Source: Kitasatospora sp. MAA19
GTDB lineage: Bacteria > Actinomycetota > Actinomycetes > Streptomycetales > Streptomycetaceae
Direction: 5' to 3'
Length of the DNA: 64,000 bases
NCBI RefSeq assembly: GCF_029894125.1
Contig: NZ_JARXYZ010000023.1
Coordinates: forward strand, 62,001 to 126,000
Of this stretch, positions 51,175 to 58,808 are shown one piece after another (position 1 is the first letter of the stretch; each line of letters begins with the position of its first letter). The notes below the pieces were generated by a model. It was not told the DNA's origin. It did not search any database and worked only from the letters and a program-made list of their open reading frames with translations. Made by a program: the position numbers and the translations under genes.

Positions 51175-52587
51175 ATGCGTACGTGTCCCGAGTGCGGAGT
51201 CGCCAACGAGGACGGGGACGACTTCTGCGGCAACTGCGGTGCCTACCTAGGGTGGTCGGGGGCGGCCTCGGCCGCCGCCGGCGGCCCGGCGGCGGCCACC
51301 GGAGCTGCGGCGGCCACCGAAGGCGTGACGGCGGCCCGTGACGAACCGTCGGTGCGCCCGGGTGCGTCGGCCGCCGCGCGGTCCGCCTCGCCGGCTGTCT
51401 CGTCGCCTGTCTCGTCGTCCGTCTCACCGTCCGTCTCGTCGCGTGCTGAAGCGCCTGCCGAGCCGCCTGCCGAGCCGCCTGCCGAGCCGTCTGCCGAGCC
51501 GCTCGCCGCACCTGCGGCGGGCTCCGGGCGGGCGTCCGGCCGGCGCGGCGCGGCGCGGCTGATCCGCAGGCCCGAGCCCGTCGCCGAGCCGTCGGGTCCG
51601 ACTGCCGCCGAGCCGCCGATTCCGCCCGTCGCCGAACCGCAGGGCCCGCCCGCCGCCGGTCCGGCGGCTCCGCCCACCCGTGAGCCGGCGCCTGCCCGTG
51701 AGCCGGCGCCTGCCCGTGAGCCGGTGCCCGCCCCCGAGGCGGCGCCCACCCGGCCGCCTGCGGCGGACCCGGTGGCGGTGCGACCGCAGTCCGCCGCGCC
51801 CCGACCGCCCGCGGCGGACCCGGTGGCCGTGCAGCCCGCCAAGCCCGTCGCGCCACGCCCGGTCGTCCGGCCGTCCACGGCCGACGAGGCCCAGGTCGGC
51901 CCGCCCTGCCCCCGGTGCGGCACGCCCAACCGGCCCGACCGGAAGTTCTGCCGGCGCTGCGCGGAGCCGCTGACCCCCGCGGAACCCGTGGCGGCCCTGC
52001 CGTGGTGGCGCACCCGCTGGCCGTTCCGGCGCCGCGTGCGCATCGGCGGTTCCGGAAACACCCTGCGCCGGATCATCGCGATCCTCGTGGTGGCGGCCCT
52101 GGTGATCGCGGGCGTCCTGCTGTACCCGGCGGGCCGGAACATCTACGAGGACGTGCTGGACAAGCTCCGCAACGCGTCGGCGATCACCCCCACCGGGTAT
52201 TCGGCGAGTGCGGCGGTCGAGGGCCATCCGGCGTCGCTGGCCGTCGACGGGCTCACCAACACCTACTGGGGAGCGCCGCAGGTCGGGGACTCGATCGACT
52301 TCTCCTTCGCCCACCCGTTCCGGCTGGTGGACATCATCGTCCACACCGGCGCCTCCACCGATCCGCAGGAGTTCCAGAAGGAGGCGCGGCCCATCAGCCT
52401 GGACCTGCGGATGACGACCTCGGAGGGCAAGGTCCACGAGCAGAAGGTGACCCTGAACGACAAGGCGGGTCCGCAGACGGTGCTGACCGGCGTCAGCGAC
52501 GTGGTCAAGGTGACACTCGTCGTCCGTGCCGCAGCCGGAACCGGGCCCCACATCGCGCTGGCCGAGGTGGAGTTCTTCAAACGCTGA
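51175..52587 (+). CDS. CisA-like zinc-ribbon membrane protein with discoidin-like C-terminus
   Basis: A 470-residue protein from ATG with AGGGGAG upstream. It begins with a zinc ribbon (MRTCPECG, then FCGNCG), followed by about 200 residues of Pro/Ala/Glu repeats, a second zinc ribbon near residue 245 (PPCPRCGTPNRPDRKFCRRC), one membrane helix near residues 298-318 (IIAILVVAALVIAGVLLYPA) and an outer domain of the F5/8 type C (discoidin) kind (SASAAVEGHPASLAVDGLTN, YWGAPQVGDSIDF, HIALAEVEFFKR). Without a signal peptide the zinc ribbons should face the cytoplasm. Position as last gene, topology and composition match CisA, which S. coelicolor needs for CIS firing at the membrane. Orthology is inferred. 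Confidence 0.8.
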   Translation: MRTCPECGVANEDGDDFCGNCGAYLGWSGAASAAAGGPAAATGAAAATEGVTAARDEPSVRPGASAAARSASPAVSSPVSSSVSPSVSSRAEAPAEPPAEPPAEPSAEPLAAPAAGSGRASGRRGAARLIRRPEPVAEPSGPTAAEPPIPPVAEPQGPPAAGPAAPPTREPAPAREPAPAREPVPAPEAAPTRPPAADPVAVRPQSAAPRPPAADPVAVQPAKPVAPRPVVRPSTADEAQVGPPCPRCGTPNRPDRKFCRRCAEPLTPAEPVAALPWWRTRWPFRRRVRIGGSGNTLRRIIAILVVAALVIAGVLLYPAGRNIYEDVLDKLRNASAITPTGYSASAAVEGHPASLAVDGLTNTYWGAPQVGDSIDFSFAHPFRLVDIIVHTGASTDPQEFQKEARPISLDLRMTTSEGKVHEQKVTLNDKAGPQTVLTGVSDVVKVTLVVRAAAGTGPHIALAEVEFFKR

Positions 52588-52605
52588 CCGGCAGGCTGCG
52601 GCGTA

Positions 52606-52765
52606 AGACCGACCGGCACATGGTGGGCGGCGTCGCGACGCCCGGGCTGTCGCCTAAACGGCTTCTCCTCAGTCGCCGCAGCTCCGCTGCTACTCCCTCG
52701 TCGGCACCGCCCAGACTCGGCCCGGACGCCGCTCCTTCATCCACCCACCATGTGCCGGTCGGTCT
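52606..52765. mobile_element. MITE-like element with 22-bp perfect terminal inverted repeats
   Basis: A 22-mer beginning AGACCGACCGGCACATGG (52606-52627) has its exact reverse complement at 52744-52765, enclosing 116 bp without an ORF. The 160-bp unit lies just after the CIS operon. It has the size and ends of a miniature inverted-repeat element moved by a transposase elsewhere. No target duplication longer than one or two bases is visible. It could also act as a long hairpin terminator. Confidence 0.6.
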
Positions 52766-52830
52766 AAGCCGGGGGAGGGCCGTGGGAGGCTACCCGGGTA
52801 CCGCCGCAGCCTGCGTCCAGGAGCACCGCC

Positions 52831-53895
52831 ATGCACCGACCCCCCGCCGTCTTCCGTCTCGACGCCACCGCCTCCGGGCACCCGGCGGGGATCCTCGACG
52901 CCGCCGAGCAGGCCGAACGCCGGGGCATGGACCGCCTGGTGGTCTCCGAGACCGCGTACGACCCGTTCCTCCAGCTGGCCCGCGCCGCCGACCGGACCGA
53001 GCGGATCGAACTGGCCACCGGCATCGCGGTGGCCTTCGCCCGCACCCCGATGACACTCGCCTACCAGGCCTGGGGGCTGCACGCGGCCTCCGGCGGACGG
53101 GCCGTCATCGGACTGGGCTCGCAGGTCAAGCCGCACATCGAGAAGCGCTTCGGGATGCCCTGGGACCGCCCGGCCGCGCGGATGCGCGAGTACGTCCACG
53201 CGGTGCGGGCGATCTGGCACAGCTGGCAGACCGGCGAACGGCTGCGCTTCCGCGGCGAGTTCTACACCCACACGATGATGACGCCGGTCTTCTCGCCCGA
53301 CCCCGTCCCCGGCGGGGTGCCCCGGATCCTGCTGGCCGGCGTCGGGCCGCTGATGACCCGCACGGCGGGGGCGGTGGCCGACGGCTTCCTCAGCCACCCC
53401 TTCTCGTCGACCGCCTACCTGGCCGAGCAGGTGCTGCCCGGCCTGACCGAGGCCCGGGCGCAGGCCGAGGCCGAGGACGCCCCCTGGACGGCGCGGCCGT
53501 TCGAGATCACCGGCAACGTGCTCACCGCCACCGGTCGGACCGAGGAGGAACTGGCGGCCAACCGGGCCGGGGTGCGGGAGCGGCTGGCGTTCTACGCCTC
53601 CACGCCGGCCTACCGTCCGGTGCTGGCCCAGCACGGGTGGGAGGGGCTCCAGGAGGAGTTGCACACCCACTCGGTGCGCGGCCGCTGGGCGGAGATGGCC
53701 GCGCTGATCGACGACGAGGTGCTCGACACCTTCGCGGTGTCCGGCCCGGTCGAGGAGGTCGCCCGCGAGCTCACCCGCCGCTACACGGGCCTGGTCACCC
53801 GGCTGTCCGTCAGCCTGCCCGAGAACGCGGACCCGGGGCTGGGCCTCGACGTCCTGGACGCCGTCCGTGCCCTCGGTCGGCCGGCTGTCGGTTGA
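52831..53895 (+). CDS. LLM-class F420-dependent oxidoreductase
   Basis: A 354-residue protein from ATG. It has the luciferase-like TIM-barrel pattern: GMDRLVVSETAYDPFLQLAR, TERIELATGIAVAFARTPMT, LHAASGGRAVIGLGSQVKPH and IEKRFGMPWDRPAARMREYV. The GLGSQVKPHIEKRF segment is typical of the TIGR03617 branch of F420-dependent enzymes of actinobacteria, which transfer hydride to or from diverse small molecules. The gene stands alone after the MITE-like element. The substrate is unknown. A 45-bp tandem duplication spans its 3' end. Confidence 0.92.
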   Translation: MHRPPAVFRLDATASGHPAGILDAAEQAERRGMDRLVVSETAYDPFLQLARAADRTERIELATGIAVAFARTPMTLAYQAWGLHAASGGRAVIGLGSQVKPHIEKRFGMPWDRPAARMREYVHAVRAIWHSWQTGERLRFRGEFYTHTMMTPVFSPDPVPGGVPRILLAGVGPLMTRTAGAVADGFLSHPFSSTAYLAEQVLPGLTEARAQAEAEDAPWTARPFEITGNVLTATGRTEEELAANRAGVRERLAFYASTPAYRPVLAQHGWEGLQEELHTHSVRGRWAEMAALIDDEVLDTFAVSGPVEEVARELTRRYTGLVTRLSVSLPENADPGLGLDVLDAVRALGRPAVG

Positions 53896-53957
53896 CCGGC
53901 CGTTGGTCGACCAGCCCTCGGTCGGCCGGCCGTCGGTTGACCGGCTGTTGGCCGACC
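53871..53957. repeat. 45-bp tandem duplication across a stop codon
   Basis: A segment of about 43 bp beginning CCTCGGTCGGCCGGC at 53871 recurs from 53916 with a few changes. The first copy contains the oxidoreductase stop; the period is a multiple of three, so the second copy holds an in-frame relic of the same stop. Confidence 0.8.
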
Positions 53958-54129
53958 GGTGGCGCCCGAGCGCCCGTCACCTGAGCGCGGCCGCCATCTG
54001 AGCGACCCGCCCTGACCGGAATCGGCCGACGAGTGGGCGCGGAAGGCGGTCGATCGGACGATAGACGGTCAAGTCCGAGCACATTCGGGCATCGGGTGCC
54101 CAGCGGCGACGCCGGGCGGCAGGATCGCG

Positions 54130-54582
54130 ATGGCAGGCCGTGACGAGCCGTGCGCTCCGTCCGCGCCGATGCCTGTCATGTCTTGGCCACCCGTCGACGA
54201 CCGTGGGGGTGCCCGCTTGTCCGTGCCAGACGACCATCCTGCCCTTGACCGCCTCGCCGAATTCGGGGCGTCCGACGGCCTCGCCGACTTCGCCGAGTTC
54301 CTGCGCGTCTGCGCCGAACTGACCGGCTTCGACGAACCCGAACTGCGCGCCACCGGCATGGCGCAGGAACACCACCGCACCACCCTGGCCCACCGGGTCC
54401 GTGACGACCACGCCCTGGTCCACCTCTGGTACGTCGGCGCCTGGCCGGGCGAGGAGCCGACCTCCGCCCGCGCCTACGACCAGGGCCTGGTCTGGCGGAC
54501 CTTCCACGCCGCCCCGCCCGGCTCCGCCGCCCCGGGACACGGCAGCTGGGCCGAGGCGCCCCGAGGGGGTGAGAAGCGGTGA
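54130..54582 (+). CDS. Small protein encoded before GMC oxidoreductase
   Basis: A 150-residue frame from ATG; the ATG at 54178 or the TTG near 54217 could be the true start, since the first 30 residues look unstructured. The body reads LDRLAEFGASDGLADFAEFL, RVCAELTGFDEPELRATGMA and VHLWYVGAWPGEEPTSARAY. It is helical and overlaps the GMC gene by GTGA. This resembles the arrangement of small subunits needed by multi-subunit GMC dehydrogenases (gluconate or sorbitol dehydrogenase type), but I do not recognise the sequence itself. Confidence 0.65.
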   Translation: MAGRDEPCAPSAPMPVMSWPPVDDRGGARLSVPDDHPALDRLAEFGASDGLADFAEFLRVCAELTGFDEPELRATGMAQEHHRTTLAHRVRDDHALVHLWYVGAWPGEEPTSARAYDQGLVWRTFHAAPPGSAAPGHGSWAEAPRGGEKR

Positions 54583-56429
54583 CCGCCCGCTGGGACGCCG
54601 TCGTGGTCGGCGCGGGCTTCGCCGGAACGCTGGTCGCCCACCGCCTCGGTGCGCAGGGCTGGCGGGTCCTCGTCCTCGAAGCCGGACGGACCGCACCCAC
54701 CGGCCCCGAGACCGCCGCCGCCTACCGCGCGGCCGGGGGCGGCCCGCCCACCTCGCCCTACCCGCACAGCCCCGACGCCCCGTCACCCGACGTCACCGAC
54801 CTCACCGGGCTCCCCGACGGCGGCTTCACCGCCACCGGACACCTCCGGCAGTACGGACCGCTGCCCTACGCCAGCGGCTACCTGCGCGCCAACGGCGGCA
54901 CCGGACTGCTCTGGACCGGCCTCACCCCGCGCATGCACCCCGAGGACTTCCGCACCGGCGACCTCGGCCACGGCCGCAACTGGCCGATCGGCTACCACGA
55001 CCTGGAGCCGTACTACCGCGACGCCGAACACGAACTCGGCGTCGCCGCCGACGCGGGGGAGCAGCGCCGCGCCGTCGGACTGCCCATCCCGGACGACTAC
55101 GCCTACCCCATGCGGGCCATCCCGGCCAGCCACCTCGACCGGCAGCTCGCCCACGTCCTCGACGGCCGGAGCGTCCGCGACCCCGCCATGCCCGACCCCG
55201 CCCGGCTCGCCGTCACCGGCACTCCGCACGCCCGCAACGGCCTGCCCACCCGGCCCGGGGACACCTTCGGCCCGCCGTGCGCGGGCAGCGCCAGCTGCGT
55301 CCCGGTCTGCCCGACCGGCGCCAAGTACACGCCGCTGCGCACCCAGGCCCGCTGGGCGCCCAGCGTCGAGCTGCGCACCGAGGCCGTGGTCGCCCGGGTG
55401 CTCGCCGACCCGGTGACCGGACGCGCCACCGGCGTGGAGTACCTGGCCGACGCCGCTGCTCACCGCGTGGACGCGGACCTGGTGGTCCTCGCCGCGCACG
55501 CCGTCGAGAACGCCCGGCTGCTGCTCCTGTCCGGCCTGGCCAACCGCAGCGACCAGGTGGGCCGCAACCTGATGGACCACCCGGCCCTGCTCACCTGGGG
55601 GCTCATGCCCGACCCGGTCGGCCCCTACCGGGGGCCCGGCTCGACCAGCGGCCTGGAGGCCTTCCGCTTCGGCCCGGCCCGTGCCCGCCGGGCCCCGTTC
55701 CGGATCGAGATCGGCAACTGGGGCTGGTCCTGGGCCGGCGGATCGCCGGAGGCCGAGGCCGCCGCGCTGATGGCCGCCGGGCTGCGCGGCAAGCAGCTGC
55801 GTGCGTGCCTGGGCGATCGGCTCGGCCGCCAGTTCTCGCTCCAGTTCGAACTGGAGCAGCCCGCCGACCCGGCCAACCGGGTCACCCTCGATCCGGACCG
55901 GCGCGATCCGCTCGGCCTCCCCGCCCCGGCCGTCCGCTACGACCTCGACGGGTACGTCCGCGCGGGCATGGCCTCGGCCCGGGCCGTCTCCGACCAGCTG
56001 TTCGCGCTGCTCGGCGCCGAGGACCACACCGCCTACCCGGCCGGTCCGCAGTGGCCGGGCCGCATCGAACACCAGGGAGTCGCGTACGGCTACCGGGGCG
56101 CGGGCCATGCCGGCGGCACCCACCTGATGGGCGACTCACCCGCCACCTCCGTCGTCGACCACTGGCAGCGTTGCTGGGACCACCCCAACCTGTACGCCGT
56201 CGGCTGCGGCTCGATGCCCTCGCTCGGCACCTCCAACCCCTCGCTCACCATGGCCGCCCTCGCACTGCGCAGCGCCGAGCGGATCCACCAGGACCTGCTG
56301 GACCTGCGCCGCCCGCTGTCTGTCAGCGCCCGGCTGCCGTCCCCCGCCGCCCCCCGTCCGGGCGACCTTCCCCCGCTCGCCCCCCGTCCGTCCGTCCCCT
56401 GTCCGTCCGCCCTCCCGGAGACGCCATGA
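54579..56429 (+). CDS. GMC-family FAD oxidoreductase
   Basis: A 616-residue flavoprotein from GTG. FAD-binding and GMC signatures: DAVVVGAGFAGTLVAHRLGA, VLVLEAGR, the loop YLRANGGTGLLWTGLTPRMH, the strand VVLAAHAVENARLLLLSG, and the C-terminal HAGGTHLMGDSPATSVVDHW, NLYAVGCGSMPSLGTSNPSL. A CxxxCPTGAKYT segment resembles the cluster-like cysteines of multi-subunit dehydrogenases that pass electrons onward. It probably oxidises an alcohol or sugar. It sits in a three-gene operon with coupled overlaps on both sides. Confidence 0.92.
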   Translation: MTARWDAVVVGAGFAGTLVAHRLGAQGWRVLVLEAGRTAPTGPETAAAYRAAGGGPPTSPYPHSPDAPSPDVTDLTGLPDGGFTATGHLRQYGPLPYASGYLRANGGTGLLWTGLTPRMHPEDFRTGDLGHGRNWPIGYHDLEPYYRDAEHELGVAADAGEQRRAVGLPIPDDYAYPMRAIPASHLDRQLAHVLDGRSVRDPAMPDPARLAVTGTPHARNGLPTRPGDTFGPPCAGSASCVPVCPTGAKYTPLRTQARWAPSVELRTEAVVARVLADPVTGRATGVEYLADAAAHRVDADLVVLAAHAVENARLLLLSGLANRSDQVGRNLMDHPALLTWGLMPDPVGPYRGPGSTSGLEAFRFGPARARRAPFRIEIGNWGWSWAGGSPEAEAAALMAAGLRGKQLRACLGDRLGRQFSLQFELEQPADPANRVTLDPDRRDPLGLPAPAVRYDLDGYVRAGMASARAVSDQLFALLGAEDHTAYPAGPQWPGRIEHQGVAYGYRGAGHAGGTHLMGDSPATSVVDHWQRCWDHPNLYAVGCGSMPSLGTSNPSLTMAALALRSAERIHQDLLDLRRPLSVSARLPSPAAPRPGDLPPLAPRPSVPCPSALPETP

Positions 56430-57268
56430 CCGGCCTGCCGCTCCCGCCCGTACCGGAGCCGTACCACCTGCCCTTCCACTACGGCGCGCTGCACAACATC
56501 GGCGTCGACTACCTCGTCCGGCCGGATCGGGCGCGAGAGCTGCTCGGCAAGCGTCACCCAGGCCTGACCGCCGCCGTGTTCGACGGCGGTGCCTGCCTGT
56601 CCCTCAACTACCAGCTGTACTTCGCCCAGTACCCGAACGGTGGCGGTATCACCGAGGAACTGGAGATCAACCTGGTCGCCCACCCGGTGTTCGCCGAGGA
56701 CCGCCTGCCGGTGCTCAACTACGGCCAGTACGCCCGGGGTTACGACCAGACCAAGCTGCTCGGCATCGCCCGGCTGCACGTGCTCTGCGACAACCCCCTC
56801 GCCATCGACGCCGGGCGCCGCCTCTATGCCGAGCCCAAGCACCCCAGCTGGTTCGAGACCGCCCTGCCCTCGCTCAATGCGCCCGCCGTGCGCGAGCGCT
56901 GGTCCGTCTCCTGCCGCCGAGCCACCCTCGGACCGGACGGGCTGCGCCGCCACGACGAACAACTCCTCTCCCTCGACGTGGACTTGATCGGCCTCACGCC
57001 CGAATCCGTCAACAACACCCCGATCACCGGCTACGGCACCGACGACGAGGGCAAGCTGCTCGCCGGCCCGCTCAACGTCTACCAGCCCTACCGGTACTAC
57101 TCCCTGGACGACCGCACCGCCGACCGGGTCCGCCTCGACCTCGGCAACCCCGCCGAGGAGTCGGCCCGCGACCTCGCCCACCTGATCGCCGACGCCCCCG
57201 CCGCCGGAGTCTGGACCTACCAGTCCCCGCCCGTCGCCGCCCACAACCGCGCCTACTACGTCCGCTGA
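56426..57268 (+). CDS. Protein of unknown function, possibly acetoacetate-decarboxylase-like
   Basis: A 280-residue protein from ATG overlapping the GMC stop. The sequence has a beta-rich, soluble look: YGALHNIGVDYLVRPDRARE, ACLSLNYQLYFAQYPNGGGI, RLHVLCDNPLAIDAGRRLYA, EPKHPSWFETALPSL. The EPKHPSWFE region resembles the GYPK-type lysine region of the acetoacetate decarboxylase fold, so a decarboxylase or related hydratase role is possible, but this is weak. Its fixed place behind the GMC enzyme suggests it uses that enzyme's keto product. Confidence 0.6.
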   Translation: MTGLPLPPVPEPYHLPFHYGALHNIGVDYLVRPDRARELLGKRHPGLTAAVFDGGACLSLNYQLYFAQYPNGGGITEELEINLVAHPVFAEDRLPVLNYGQYARGYDQTKLLGIARLHVLCDNPLAIDAGRRLYAEPKHPSWFETALPSLNAPAVRERWSVSCRRATLGPDGLRRHDEQLLSLDVDLIGLTPESVNNTPITGYGTDDEGKLLAGPLNVYQPYRYYSLDDRTADRVRLDLGNPAEESARDLAHLIADAPAAGVWTYQSPPVAAHNRAYYVR

Positions 57269-57389
57269 CGCCCCCCCCGGCGCCCGCCGCCCGTCTACGG
57301 CACTTGTGGTGAACGCCGGCGCCACGTTTGCCCAGGGGGCTGTCGTGGGAGTGGAAGCGTTCCGGGCGGCGCGGCGCGGCGCGGCGCGG

Positions 57390-57433
57390 GCCGGAGGCCG
57401 AGCGGGTGCGGGTGTCTCCGCTCGGCCTCCGGC
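57390..57433. terminator. 16-bp-stem bidirectional terminator
   Basis: GCCGGAGGCCGAGCGG pairs perfectly with CCGCTCGGCCTCCGGC around a 12-nt loop between convergent genes. It should end both the GMC operon and the transporter operon. Confidence 0.88.
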
Positions 57434-57438
57434 ACGGG

Positions 57439-58512
57439 TCACCCGGGAACGGGCGGCCCGTCCGGCCCCGCCGTGAGCGCGGCCGGCACCCGCCCGGCAG
57501 GTGGGGTCCGTCCGGCGGGCGTGGCGCCCGGTGCCCGGGCCCAGCGGCCGGCGAGTACGGTGCCGGCCACCAGCTGGAGTTGGTGATAGGCCATCAACGG
57601 CAGCACCAGCAGGCCGGCCTGGGGACCGAAGAGCACGGTGGCCATCGGCAGCCCGTTCGCCAGGCTCTTCTGGGAACCGCACAGGACCGCCGCGATGGTG
57701 GCCGGCCGGTCGAGACCGAGCAGCCGCGCGCCGAGCCAGGTGGCCGCGAGCGCTGCGGCCAGCAGGGCGAGCAGCACCACGAACAGGCCGAGCAGGGAGC
57801 TCGGCGTGGCCAGGCCCCAGATGCCCTGGGCCATCGCCGCGCTGAACGCGGTGTAGACGACGAGCAGGATCGAGCCCCGGTCCATCGGCGTCAGCACCCG
57901 TTTGTGCCGGCTCAGGAAGCCCCCGATCCATGGCCGCAACAGCTGTCCGAGCAGGAACGGTGCGAGCAACTGGGCTGCGATCCGGAACAGCCCCTCGGCC
58001 GACAGTGCGGTGTGTGCGCCCAGGAGCCAGGCCGCCAACAACGGGGTCAGCAGCAGCCCGGCCAGGCTGGAGTACGTCCCCGCGCAGATCGCCGCCGGGA
58101 CGTCGCCCCCGGCCGCGCCGGTGAGGGCGACCGAGGACTGCACGGTGGACGGGAGCAGGCAGAGGAACAGCACCCCGGTCTGCAGCTGCCCGGTGAGCGG
58201 GGCGGGGGTGAGCAGCGCGGTGGCCACCCCGAGCAGCGGGAAGAGGCCGAAGGTGGCGGCGAGCACCAGCCCGTGCAGCCGCAGGTGGCCCAGCCCGGCC
58301 AGCGTCTGGCGGGCGGAGAGCCGGGCGCCGTAGAGGAAGAACAGCAGCGCCACCGCGAGGTTGCAGGCCGCCGCCGCGACCCGCGCCGAGCCGCCGGTGG
58401 CCGGGAACAGGGCGGCCAGCCCGACCGTCCCGGCGAGCGCCGCCATGTACGGGTCGAGCCAGCGCGGCCGCAGCCCGCGCCACCGGCTCCGGCGGTCGGT
58501 GCCGTCGGTCAT
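57439..58512 (-). CDS. Bile acid:sodium symporter family transporter
   Basis: A 357-residue membrane protein from ATG overlapping the stop of the small secreted protein. About nine or ten helices can be traced (for example ALAGTVGLAALFPATGG, AACNLAVALLFFLYGARLSA, GTYSSLAGLLLTPLLAAWLL, LAALLAAALAATWLG). The conserved core motifs of the SBF/PF13593 type are visible: FLYGARLS, VLFLCLLPSTVQSSVALTGA and IAAVLCGSQKSLANGLPMAT. Such proteins carry organic anions with sodium or protons. It is the last gene of a three-gene operon headed by a PEP-mutase-family enzyme, so it may export or import that enzyme's product. Confidence 0.88.
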   Translation of the reverse strand: MTDGTDRRSRWRGLRPRWLDPYMAALAGTVGLAALFPATGGSARVAAAACNLAVALLFFLYGARLSARQTLAGLGHLRLHGLVLAATFGLFPLLGVATALLTPAPLTGQLQTGVLFLCLLPSTVQSSVALTGAAGGDVPAAICAGTYSSLAGLLLTPLLAAWLLGAHTALSAEGLFRIAAQLLAPFLLGQLLRPWIGGFLSRHKRVLTPMDRGSILLVVYTAFSAAMAQGIWGLATPSSLLGLFVVLLALLAAALAATWLGARLLGLDRPATIAAVLCGSQKSLANGLPMATVLFGPQAGLLVLPLMAYHQLQLVAGTVLAGRWARAPGATPAGRTPPAGRVPAALTAGPDGPPVPG

Positions 58513-58808
58513 CGGCCACCCCCGACCGCCACCCCGCCCGGGCCGGACCCGAGCAGGCCGCCCACCAGGGACCCGGCGCCGTCGTGGTCGCTGCCCGCCG
58601 AACCGCTGCCGTTCTGCACGTTGGCCGTACGGTCGATCTCCACCCAGGAATCGGCGTTGGAGTTGTCGACGAGCGTGATCAGCCCGCCGCTCGCCGCCGC
58701 CGGCGCAGCGCCCGCGAGCAGGCCGGACGCCCCGGCCAGTCCCAGCGCGACGGCCCGCAGGGCGGCGGCCGCCGAGGGCGGGGCGGGGCCGCGCAGCCCC
58801 GCCGTCAT
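58509..58808 (-). CDS. Small secreted protein between metabolic enzyme and transporter
   Basis: A 99-residue protein from ATG. A signal peptide is clear: ALRAVALGLAGASGLLAGA, cleaved after AAA. The mature part is short and polar (GGLITLVDNSNADSWVEIDR, TANVQNGSGSAGSD) and ends in a Gly-rich tail. No cysteine is present. I recognise no named family, but the NSNADSW and NVQNGSG segments look like repeat units of secreted surface proteins. It overlaps both neighbours by ATGA, so it is translated with them. Its role is unknown. Confidence 0.7.
   Translation of the reverse strand: MTAGLRGPAPPSAAAALRAVALGLAGASGLLAGAAPAAASGGLITLVDNSNADSWVEIDRTANVQNGSGSAGSDHDGAGSLVGGLLGSGPGGVAVGGGR

Noticed and set aside
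29436..52587. Reading the CIS locus as a prophage
   Set aside because: No capsid, portal, terminase, integrase, lysis or DNA replication gene is present; the AAA+ ATPase, Pvc16-like and PAAR/VgrG set fits a CIS.
56090..58519. 809-codon minus-strand frame across the GMC operon end and the transporter
   Set aside because: It is out of frame with the real transporter, which has regular membrane helices and family motifs; it also crosses a strong terminator.
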